10,404 bases of DNA from Acidothermales bacterium (lineage in GTDB: Bacteria; Actinomycetota; Actinomycetes; Streptosporangiales; WHST01), in assembly GCA_017354575.1 (NCBI GenBank), contig JAFMQP010000103.1, forward strand, positions 1 to 10,404. Reading direction: 5' to 3'. Below the pieces are notes generated by a model, which did not search any database, was not told the DNA's origin, and saw nothing but the letters and a program-made list of their open reading frames with translations. The position numbers and the translations under genes were made by a program. Below, one piece after another: positions 1 to 5,948 of this stretch. The first letter of the stretch is position 1; each line of letters starts with the position of its first letter.

Positions 1-1041
1 GCTGCCGGACGATGTGAGCCCCTCCTTCGCCTCGACGGCGGCCTGCAGCCCGTCCGGCCAGCGCTGCAGGATCGCGATCCGGCCGCGGGAGTCGTCGACC
101 AGCTGCACCTTGCCGTCGCGGACGACGTAGTCGACGTCCTTGCGCAGCAGGGCGTGCGCGTGCAGCGCGATGTTGGCCGCGGCGAGCGTGCCGACGTGGG
201 CGGGCCCGTACAGGTCGTCGACGCCCAGCGCGTGCTCGACGGCCGCGATGCCGGTGGGCGTGAAGTACGCGTTGCGCCCGTCCTCGTCCAACTGGAAGTG
301 CTTGCCGCGACGCAGTCCGCGGACGACGGCGGCGAGCTCGGCGTCCACCTCAGGCTGGTCGGCCGCCCCCGCGAGGACGAGCGGCACGCGCGCCTCGTCG
401 ACCAGCACGGAGTCCGCCTCGTCGACGAGCGCGACCTCGGGCTCGGGCAGGACGCGGTCGGCGAGGTCGGTGACCATGCGGTCGCGCATCACGTCGAAGC
501 CGACCTCGCTCACCGGCGCGTAGGTGACGTCCGCGGCGTACGCCGTGCGCCGCTCCTCGGCGGTGGACGACTGGTCGACGGAGCCGACGCGCACGCCGAG
601 CAGGGCGTAGAGCGGGCGCATCCACTCGGCGTCGCGTTCGGCCAGGTAGTCGTTGACGGACATCACGTGCACGCGGTGGCCGCGCAGCACGTAGCCCGCG
701 GCGGCGATCGCGCCGGCGAGCGTCTTGCCCTCGCCGGTGGCCATCTCCACGACCCGGCCGGACAGCAGCTCGAGCGTGCCGAGCAGCTGCACGTCGTAGG
801 GCCGCTCGCCGAGTGCCCGCCGCGCGGCCTCACGGCCGAGAGCGCACAGCTCGACCAGCCAGTCGTCGCCCCGCGGCTCGGTGCGGAGTCGCTCCACGGC
901 TGCGGCCAGCCTCGCGTCGCTGAGCGCCTCGACGTCCGGCTCGCGTTCGGCGATGCGCGGCAGCAGCGCCCGAGCCACGGCGAGGTCGACCGTCCCCGGT
1001 CGTTCCAGGAACCGCCGGACGCGGTCACGCAGCCTGCCCAC
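1..1041 (-). CDS. secA2: SecA2, accessory preprotein translocase ATPase (N-terminal part, runs off left edge)
   Basis: This is the ATPase motor of the accessory Sec pathway, which drives export of a subset of proteins through SecYEG at the membrane. The window holds the first 347 codons; the family is about 770-810 residues, so more than half lies beyond base 1. Visible motifs are the SecA entry 'RPYDVQLLG' (about residues 80-88), Walker A 'MATGEGKTLAG' (100-110), 'VNDYLAERDAEWM' (129-141), the DEAD box 'LVDEADSVLVDEA' (205-217) and, near the edge, 'ILQRWPDGLQAAVEAKEG' before the helicase C-terminal half. The short N-terminus and the wording of these blocks resemble mycobacterial SecA2 rather than housekeeping SecA1, which is family knowledge recalled rather than searched. 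The start is taken as GTG at 1041, preceded by GGAGG (1046-1050) with a tight 4-nt spacer; an in-frame TTG directly upstream (1044) is an alternative. It is transcribed away from the sulfatase across the palindromic array. Identity is confident; the exact start is moderately so. Confidence 0.93.
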   Translation of the reverse strand, partial: MGRLRDRVRRFLERPGTVDLAVARALLPRIAEREPDVEALSDARLAAAVERLRTEPRGDDWLVELCALGREAARRALGERPYDVQLLGTLELLSGRVVEMATGEGKTLAGAIAAAGYVLRGHRVHVMSVNDYLAERDAEWMRPLYALLGVRVGSVDQSSTAEERRTAYAADVTYAPVSEVGFDVMRDRMVTDLADRVLPEPEVALVDEADSVLVDEARVPLVLAGAADQPEVDAELAAVVRGLRRGKHFQLDEDGRNAYFTPTGIAAVEHALGVDDLYGPAHVGTLAAANIALHAHALLRKDVDYVVRDGKVQLVDDSRGRIAILQRWPDGLQAAVEAKEGLTSSGS

Positions 1042-1100
1042 CAAACCTCCACCTCGGGTCTCCGTACGCCCATCCTCACACGGCGCGGCCGCCGGGTTGA

Positions 1101-1248
1101 CTTCACATGGCGCGACCCGACATGACATGGCGCCGCTCGTCTTTACATGGCGCCGCTCGAAAATTTGCCGGCAATGACCCGATTCGGATCGAGCGGCGCC
1201 ATGTGAAGTGACGTGGCGCCATGGGAAGTGGAGCGGCGCCGTGTGAAG
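1101..1248. repeat. Palindromic array: three 20-bp units facing three inverted 20-bp units
   Basis: Three tandem units start at 1101, 1121 and 1141 with an exact 20-bp period (consensus CTTCACATGGCGCCGCTCGA). Three units in the opposite orientation follow at 1189, 1209 and 1229, also with a 20-bp period (TCGAGCGGCGCCATGTGAAG). The two halves are mirror images about position 1174.5, separated by a 28-bp centre (1161-1188) containing AAATTT and GCCGGC. The inner pair (1141-1160 and 1189-1208) matches at 19 of 20 positions; the outer pairs have diverged but keep a shared core. Five of the six units keep the self-complementary GGCGCC. A more decayed, out-of-phase copy may lie at about 1075-1090 (TCACACGGCGCGGCC). 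The array fills most of the intergenic space between divergent secA2 and the sulfatase. It could be a multi-site operator, since 20 bp is about two helical turns, or a dispersed palindromic repeat that folds into a long hairpin. I cannot tell which from one copy. Confidence 0.9.
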
Positions 1249-1254
1249 TGGCGT

Positions 1255-1267
1255 TAACGTCGGACGG
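1255..1267 (+). promoter_or_regulatory. Putative -10 element for a leaderless sulfatase transcript
   Basis: The hexamer TAACGT (1255-1260) fits the actinobacterial -10 pattern TANNNT and ends six bases before the GTG at 1267. Transcription would therefore begin at or next to the start codon. There is no convincing Shine-Dalgarno sequence upstream of this GTG, and leaderless mRNAs with this spacing are common in actinobacteria. No -35 is obvious; the region where it would sit is occupied by the last array unit (1229-1248). This is a prediction from motif and spacing only. Confidence 0.4.
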
Positions 1268-2526
1268 TGACCAACGTGGTCATCGTGCACTGGCACGACG
1301 TGGGGCGGCATCTCGGCGCGTACGGGGCGGCGAGCGCGCCGAGCCCGGTCGTCGACCGGCTGGCCGGCGACGGCATCAGGTTCGACCGCGCGTACGCCAC
1401 CGCACCGCTGTGCTCGCCGTCGCGCGGGTCGATCTTCACCGGGTTGCACCCGCAGGCGCACGGCCTGCTCGGGCTCGCCCACCACGGCTGGCGGTACGCG
1501 GACGGCGTCCGCACACTCCCCGTCCTGCTGGCGCCGCACGGCTGGCGGACGGCGCTCGCCGGGATGCAGCACGAGAGCACCGACGCCCGCACCCTCGGGT
1601 TCGGCGAGCTGCTGGCCCAGGACTGCGGCAGCCGCTGCGATCCGGTCGCCGACGCCGCCGCGGCGTGGCTGCGCGACGCGGCCCGCCGGACGACACCGTT
1701 CCTGCTCAGCGTCGGGTTCAACGAGGTGCACCGCCCGTACGACGAGTACCCGCCGGACGACCCGGCGGCCGTCGACGTCCCGCCGTACCTGCCCGACAAC
1801 CCGTGGACCCGGGCCGACCTCGCGGCGTTCCAGGGCGCGATCCGCCGGGCCGACGCCGCGACCGGCCGCGTACTCGACACCCTCGACGTCACCGGCCTCG
1901 CCGACGACACCTGGGTGATCGTCACGACCGACCACGGCATCGCGTTCCCCCGGGCGAAGTCGACGCTCTACGACACGGGCATCGGCGTCGCACTGGTCAT
2001 GCGTCCGCCGCGCACGTGGCCCGCGGCACGAGCCGCGACCGAACGGCTGTACAGCCACGTCGACCTCGTGCCCACGGTGCTCGACGCGCTCGGCCTGCCC
2101 GTCCCCGGGGGCCTGCACGGCGTGAGCCACGCGCCGCTGCTCCACGGGCGGGACGTGCCGCCGCCGCGCGACGCCGTGTTCGCCGGCAAGACGTACCACG
2201 ACGTCTACGACCCGATGCGTTGCATCCGCACGGACAGGCACGCGCTGATCCGCAGCTTCGAGGAGCGGCCCGTGCTCACACTCCCGCTCGACGTCGCCGC
2301 TTCACCGACGGCGCGCGGCTACGGCAGCGAATGGCTGCGGCATCGCCCGCCGGTGGAGCTGTACGACCTGGCCGACGACCCGTCGGAGGAACACGACCGG
2401 GCAGACGACCCGGCGCTCGCGTCGGTACGGGACGACCTCGTCGAGCGGCTCACGCGCTGGCAGCTCGACACCGCCGACCCGCTGCTTGACGGCCCCGTCC
2501 CGCGTCCCGCACCCCGCGACGGGTGA
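1267..2526 (+). CDS. Sulfatase, N-sulfoglucosamine-sulfohydrolase-like, no signal peptide
   Basis: A 419-residue type I sulfatase of the alkaline-phosphatase superfamily, which hydrolyses sulfate esters or sulfamates with a formylglycine made from an active-site cysteine. The signature 'CSPSRGSIFTG' begins at Cys49 (C-S-P-S-R, residues 49-53), so the cysteine-type, FGE-dependent maturation is expected. The second metal site is 'TTDHGIAFPRAKSTLYDTG' (220-238) with Asp222, His223 and Lys231; this wording (DHG..FPRAK.TLYD) recalls heparan N-sulfatase-like family members. The N-terminal metal motif reads 'HWHDVGRH' (8-15), with His-Asp where many sulfatases have Asp-Asp. The N-terminus goes straight into the first beta strand with no signal peptide, so it is probably cytoplasmic. 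The start is well bounded because an in-frame TAA lies at 1255-1257, leaving GTG 1267 as the first possible start. No FGE or transporter gene is in the window. The substrate is unknown: a sugar sulfate or sulfamate is plausible, an aryl sulfate cannot be excluded. Confidence 0.9.
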   Translation: MTNVVIVHWHDVGRHLGAYGAASAPSPVVDRLAGDGIRFDRAYATAPLCSPSRGSIFTGLHPQAHGLLGLAHHGWRYADGVRTLPVLLAPHGWRTALAGMQHESTDARTLGFGELLAQDCGSRCDPVADAAAAWLRDAARRTTPFLLSVGFNEVHRPYDEYPPDDPAAVDVPPYLPDNPWTRADLAAFQGAIRRADAATGRVLDTLDVTGLADDTWVIVTTDHGIAFPRAKSTLYDTGIGVALVMRPPRTWPAARAATERLYSHVDLVPTVLDALGLPVPGGLHGVSHAPLLHGRDVPPPRDAVFAGKTYHDVYDPMRCIRTDRHALIRSFEERPVLTLPLDVAASPTARGYGSEWLRHRPPVELYDLADDPSEEHDRADDPALASVRDDLVERLTRWQLDTADPLLDGPVPRPAPRDG

Positions 2527-2675
2527 GGCGCCGAAGCGGACCTACGGCCGCTCGGACCGCCCGGCTAACCGAAAGGCGCCACGGTCTGGACCTCCCGACT
2601 CCACCTGTTCTACCCGCGCAGGAACCGACTAACCCGGACCGACGGCCCCGCCGCCGGACTGTCGTCGCAGCCGCC
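2527..2675. other. Convergent intergenic region
   Basis: This 149-bp gap separates the convergent sulfatase and slipin genes. It holds only a weak hairpin candidate, AGCGG (2535-2539) pairing with CCGCT (2548-2552) around an 8-nt loop, with no T-run after it in either direction. I see no coding potential and no other structure. Confidence 0.5.
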
Positions 2676-3500
2676 TCACCGGGCCGGTGGGTGGACGACG
2701 GGAGCTGCCTCGCGCTTCTCGTCCGCGTGACCGTTCGCCCCAGGCGCTTCCGTCGCGTGTTCGAGGAATCGCAGTAGTTCCACCGGGAACGGCAACACCA
2801 GCGTGGAGTTCTTCTCCGCCGCGACCTCCACGACCGTCTCGAGCAGGCGCAGCTGCAACGCGGACGGCGTGTCGGCCATCGCCGTCGCCGCCTGCGCCAG
2901 CTTGTCGGACGCCTGCAGCTCGCCGTCGGCGGAGATGACCCGCGCACGGCGTTCGCGCTCGGCCTCGGCCTGCCGCGACATCGAGCGCTTCATCGCGTCG
3001 GGCAGGGCGACGTCCTTGATCTCCACCCGGTCGATGTGGATGCCCCATGCGACCGCCGGGCTGTCGATCATCACCTCGAGACCCTGGTTCAGCTTCTCCC
3101 GGTTGGAGAGCAGGTCGTCGAGGTCGCTCTTGCCGATGATCGAACGCAGCGACGTCTGCGCGACCTGCTCGACGGCGAACAGGTAGTTCTGCACGTCCAC
3201 GACCGCACGCACCGGCTCGACGACCTTGAAGTACACGACGGCGTCCACGCGGACCGTCACGTTGTCGCGCGTGATGCCGTCCTGGCCTGGCACCGGCATC
3301 GTCACGATCTGCATGTTGACCTTCTGCAGACGGTCGATGACCGGGATGATGAAGCGCAGGCCGGGATCTCGGACACCACCGACGACCCGGCCGAACCGGA
3401 AGAGCACCGCTCGCTCGTACTGCCGGACCACCCGGACACCGAGGCCGAGCCACACCAGCGCGGCGGCCCCTAGTCCTATGAATGCATCGACGAAGGCCAT
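2676..3500 (-). CDS. Slipin / SPFH-Band 7 domain membrane protein
   Basis: A stomatin-like (slipin) protein, a class that is anchored in the membrane by an N-terminal hydrophobic segment, oligomerises and is linked to membrane microdomains and membrane-protein quality control. The order is one hydrophobic segment (roughly residues 5-22), then 'VRVVRQYERAVLFRFGR', then the Band 7 core with 'DPGLRFIIPVIDRL', 'TRDNVTVRVDAVVYFKV', 'QTSLRSIIGKSDLDDLL', 'WGIHIDRVEIKDVALPDAM', a charged helical stretch 'SRQAEAERERRARVI', and a C-terminal 'LPFPVELLRFL'. At about 274 residues it is of usual length. I prefer ATG 3500 because GGTGATC just upstream matches the extended anti-SD complement at suitable distance. 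GTG 3509 (277 residues) is the only other start, since an in-frame stop lies at 3531-3533; its GGAGG at 3522-3526 is 12 nt away, which is long. The NfeD-type protease partner often next to slipins is absent. Function in this host is not established. Confidence 0.88.
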   Translation of the reverse strand: MAFVDAFIGLGAAALVWLGLGVRVVRQYERAVLFRFGRVVGGVRDPGLRFIIPVIDRLQKVNMQIVTMPVPGQDGITRDNVTVRVDAVVYFKVVEPVRAVVDVQNYLFAVEQVAQTSLRSIIGKSDLDDLLSNREKLNQGLEVMIDSPAVAWGIHIDRVEIKDVALPDAMKRSMSRQAEAERERRARVISADGELQASDKLAQAATAMADTPSALQLRLLETVVEVAAEKNSTLVLPFPVELLRFLEHATEAPGANGHADEKREAAPVVHPPAR

Positions 3501-3743
3501 GTTGATCACCCGCTTCGGTGACCTCCCATGCTACGCCGCGACGCCGACCCGCGTGCCCCTCGTCCGGACGGATCAGGGTGGACTGCACGCGGACGGCCGT
3601 GGTCTCCTCATGGGTCCAGCATCGGCGTCCGGCCCCGTCACCGGACGCACAATGCGCCGGCAGCGGCTGTCAGCTCGGCAGCCCGGCCGGAAAGGCACAA
3701 TGGGCGACGACCGGCTGCACCCGTCCGGGTAACGGAGTTGTCC

Positions 3744-5060
3744 ATGACCGACGGCGGCGTACCTACCGCGCGGGACGAGGTCGTCGACCTCTGCCGCGAG
3801 CTGATCAGGATCGACACCACGAACACCGGTGACGACTCCGGCCCTGGCGAACGCAAGGCGGCCGAGTACGTCGCGAGCCGGCTCGACGAGGTCGGCGTCG
3901 AGTACACGCTGTTCGAGAGCACGCCGCGGCGCGCGAGCGTCGTCACCCGGCTCGCCGGCAGCGACCCGTCCCTGCCGGCGCTGCTCGTCCACGGTCACCT
4001 CGACGTCGTGCCCGCCCAGGCGGACGACTGGCAGGTCGACCCGTTCTCGGCGGAGCTGCGCGACGGCTGCGTGTGGGGGCGCGGCGCCGTCGACATGAAG
4101 GACATGGACGCGATGATGCTCGCGCTGCTGCGCGAGTACGTGCGGTCGGGGCGGCGGCCGCGGCGCGACGTCGTGTTCGCGTGGCTGGCCGACGAGGAGG
4201 CCGGCGGCAAGCTCGGCGCCAAGCACTTCGCGGCCGAGCACCGCGAACTGCTGGACGGCTGCGACCACGCGATCAGCGAGGTGGGCGGCTACTCGTTCGA
4301 GGTGTCGCCGGACCTGCGGCTCTACCTCGTCGAGACGGCGCAGAAGGGTCTCGCCTGGATGCGCCTCACGGTCGACGGCACGGCGGGGCACGGCTCGATG
4401 ACCAGCCACGACAACCCGGTGACCGAGCTCGCGCGGGCGATCGGCCGGCTCGGCTCGCACGACTGGCCGGTGACGCTGACGCCGACGGTGCGCGCGTTCC
4501 TCGAGGAGGTGTGCGACGCGTTCGGCCTCCCGTTCGACGAGAACGACCCCGGGCCGGCGCTGGCGCGGCTGGGTCCGCTCGCGCGGTTCGTCGGCGCGAC
4601 CTTCTCGCACACCGCCAACCCGAGCCGGCTGAACGCGGGCTACAAGGTGAACGTCATCCCCGGGCGTGCGACAGCCGAGGTGGACGGCCGGTTCCTGCCC
4701 GGGCAGGAGGACGAGTACTTCGCGACGGTCGACTCGCTGCTCGGCCCGCGCGTCCGCCGGGAGATGATCCACCACGACATCGCACTGGAGACGTCCTTCG
4801 ACGGCGCGCTCGTGGAGGCGATGGTCGCGGCGCTGCGGGCCGAGGACCCCGCCGCGCGCGCCGTCCCCTACTGCCTGTCCGCCGGCACGGACAACAAGAC
4901 CTTCGCGCCGCTCGGCATCCGCGGCTTCGGCTTCGTGCCGCTGCGGCTGCCCGCCGACCTCGACTTCGCCGGCATGTTCCACGGCATCGACGAACGCGTC
5001 CCCGTCGACGCCCTGCACTTCGGCGTCCGCGTCCTGGACCGGCTGCTGACGACGTACTGA
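3744..5060 (+). CDS. M20-family metallopeptidase / ArgE-DapE-type deacylase
   Basis: A 438-residue dinuclear-zinc hydrolase of the M20 family (dipeptidases, carboxypeptidases, acetylornithine deacetylase, succinyl-diaminopimelate desuccinylase), which cleaves peptide or N-acyl amide bonds in the cytoplasm. The expected ligands are all visible: 'LLVHGHLDVVP' with His85 and Asp87, 'GRGAVDMKD' with bridging Asp117, 'ADEEAGG' with catalytic Glu151 and metal Glu152, Glu179 in 'ISEVGG', and His413 in 'FHGIDERVP'. The inserted dimerisation domain carries 'GTAGHGSM' with His216, followed by 'NVIPGRATAEVDGRFLPG' and 'AGTDNKTFAPLG'. The start ATG 3744 has GGAG at 3734-3737 with a 6-nt spacer and begins the family homology; the frame stays open upstream to 3528 but that stretch is compositionally unlike protein. 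It is a single-gene unit, divergent from slipin and convergent with the PEP-synthase remnant. No arginine or lysine biosynthesis genes are nearby, so a broad peptidase/deacylase role is safer than argE or dapE. Confidence 0.92.
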   Translation: MTDGGVPTARDEVVDLCRELIRIDTTNTGDDSGPGERKAAEYVASRLDEVGVEYTLFESTPRRASVVTRLAGSDPSLPALLVHGHLDVVPAQADDWQVDPFSAELRDGCVWGRGAVDMKDMDAMMLALLREYVRSGRRPRRDVVFAWLADEEAGGKLGAKHFAAEHRELLDGCDHAISEVGGYSFEVSPDLRLYLVETAQKGLAWMRLTVDGTAGHGSMTSHDNPVTELARAIGRLGSHDWPVTLTPTVRAFLEEVCDAFGLPFDENDPGPALARLGPLARFVGATFSHTANPSRLNAGYKVNVIPGRATAEVDGRFLPGQEDEYFATVDSLLGPRVRREMIHHDIALETSFDGALVEAMVAALRAEDPAARAVPYCLSAGTDNKTFAPLGIRGFGFVPLRLPADLDFAGMFHGIDERVPVDALHFGVRVLDRLLTTY

Positions 5061-5065
5061 CGTGG

Positions 5066-5337
5066 TCAGGCCGGGTCGACGGTGCCCGCCGCGCCGTCCA
5101 CCGTGATGCGCGTGCCGCTGGTCACCGGCGCGACGAGGATCTCGCCGGGCGCGAGCGCCGCGCCCACCGGGTGGACCACGACGCGGGCGACACCGGTGAC
5201 CCGGCCGGCCGACGCGGGCGTGCCGACGAGCACCCCCGAGCGTGACCCGGTCCGGCAGACCGCGGCAGGCCGGCGTTCAGCAGCTCGCCCAGGTCGGCCG
5301 CCTTGCCGCCGACGAGCGGGAGCAGACCGCCGTCGAG
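5066..5337 (-). pseudogene. PEP synthase / PEP-utilising enzyme remnant (two internal deletions)
   Basis: Two pieces of a PEP-synthase-like enzyme (PPDK_N ATP-grasp plus PEP-utilising mobile domain; intact relatives are roughly 750-900 residues) remain here in different frames. The 5' piece (5337-5263) reads 'LDGGLLPLVGGKAADLGELL' then NAGLP, the start of the ATP-grasp domain, where relatives continue with a VPPGF-like motif. It then runs straight into the 3' piece (5233-5066) in another frame, reading 'VLVGTPASAGRVTGVARVV' and 'ALAPGEILVAPVTS', the beginning of the phospho-histidine domain. That in turn is joined in frame to 'GTRITVDGAAGTVDPA' and a TGA, the usual end of that domain. The missing block would include the catalytic histidine loop (GG..SH). 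So most of the ATP-grasp and linker region, and then the catalytic loop, are gone. No good start codon precedes the 5' piece in frame. It could have been a PEP synthase, a rifampin-phosphotransferase-like enzyme or an uncharacterised relative. It cannot be functional as read. Confidence 0.75.
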
Positions 5338-5401
5338 CCCGTTGCCGGCTCGGTCCGCAGCCCGTCCACGATTCTCACGATATCGATGGCAGAGTGGCCG
5401 G

Positions 5402-5935
5402 GTGACCCTCGTTCGCACCGGCCACTTCGTCTTCGAGTCCGGCGACCACGGCGACACGTGGTTGGCGCTCGACGAGCTGGTGTCCAACCCGGGTGAGCTG
5501 CGCCGCGAGGCGGAGGATCTCGCCGGCCGGCTCGGCGGCTACGACGCGGACCTCGTCTGCGGCCCGCTCGAGGGCGGCGCGTTCGTCGCCCAGTGGGTGG
5601 CGGCGTTGCTGGGCGCCCGGTTCACCTACAGCCGCAGAGAACGGCGGCGCCGGTACGTGACGCCGGCCGAGGTGCCGGTGCTGGGCGCGCGCGTGGCCCT
5701 CGTGGACGACGCCGTCAACGTCGGCTCGGCCACCATCGCCACCGCGCACGAGCTGTCCGGCCGCGGCGCCGAGGTGGTGGTTCTGGCCAGCCTGCTCGCC
5801 TGCCTGCCGAACGGCCCCCGCGTCGGCGCCCGGCTGGGCGTCCCGCAGGTCTACCTCACCGCGGTCGACAGCAAGCTGTGGCCCGCGGGCGACTGCCTGC
5901 TGTGCCGCGCGGGCGTACCCATCGGCGCGTACTGA
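5402..5935 (+). CDS. Orotate-phosphoribosyltransferase-like PRTase
   Basis: A 177-residue type I phosphoribosyltransferase-fold protein. These enzymes join or remove a ribose-5-phosphate on a base using PRPP. The PRPP-binding motif is 'VALVDDAVNVGSA' (residues 98-110), with the acidic pair Asp102-Asp103; the usual Thr-rich end of the motif is replaced by N-V-G-S. The N-terminus 'LVRTGHFVFESGDHGDTW' (3-20) resembles the PyrE opening where substrate is bound, and 'VCGPLEGGAFVAQ' (52-64) matches the second strand-loop. The C-terminus ends 'WPAGDCLLCRAGVPIGAY' with a C-x2-C pair (Cys165, Cys168). GTG 5402 is chosen because homology starts there; the frame is open upstream to 5303, but that stretch overlaps the remnant antisense. 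No strong Shine-Dalgarno is seen. No pyrimidine genes are nearby, so the substrate is uncertain and the symbol pyrE is not assigned. Confidence 0.82.
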   Translation: MTLVRTGHFVFESGDHGDTWLALDELVSNPGELRREAEDLAGRLGGYDADLVCGPLEGGAFVAQWVAALLGARFTYSRRERRRRYVTPAEVPVLGARVALVDDAVNVGSATIATAHELSGRGAEVVVLASLLACLPNGPRVGARLGVPQVYLTAVDSKLWPAGDCLLCRAGVPIGAY

Positions 5936-5948
5936 CGACACCGGTCAG
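5932..5948. other. Small hairpin spanning both stop codons of convergent genes
   Basis: CTGAC (5932-5936) pairs with GTCAG (5944-5948) around a 7-nt loop. The PRTase stop TGA (5933-5935) lies in one arm and the complement of the MFS stop (5945-5947) in the other. With only five base pairs and no T-run it is at best a weak bidirectional termination signal, and part of the symmetry follows from having TGA stops facing each other. Confidence 0.3.

Noticed and set aside
154..1125. Long open frame on the plus strand across the secA2 region (323 codons)
   Set aside because: It is antisense to clear SecA2 motifs, its translation is Arg/His/Val/Gly-rich without a recognisable domain, and such shadow frames are expected in high-GC genes.
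1101..1248. CRISPR array
   Set aside because: The units abut without unique spacers, the period is only 20 bp, and half the units are inverted. None of this fits CRISPR.
2535..2552. Rho-independent terminator between sulfatase and slipin
   Set aside because: The stem is five base pairs with an 8-nt loop and no T-run follows on either strand.
3647..3704. Two GCACAATG copies (3647 and 3695) as promoter -10 elements for the peptidase gene
   Set aside because: CACAAT matches the -10 consensus only loosely and neither copy has a plausible -35 at the right distance, so I do not call a promoter.
3528..3743. N-terminal extension of the M20 peptidase frame
   Set aside because: The extra 72 codons give a low-complexity Arg/Pro/Ala sequence with no family homology, while ATG 3744 has a properly spaced ribosome binding site and begins the conserved domain.
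3573..5018. 481-codon open frame on the minus strand opposite the M20 peptidase
   Set aside because: It mirrors the M20 gene codon for codon and its composition (Arg, His, Glu, Val repeats) is that of an antisense shadow; the plus strand carries all metal ligands.
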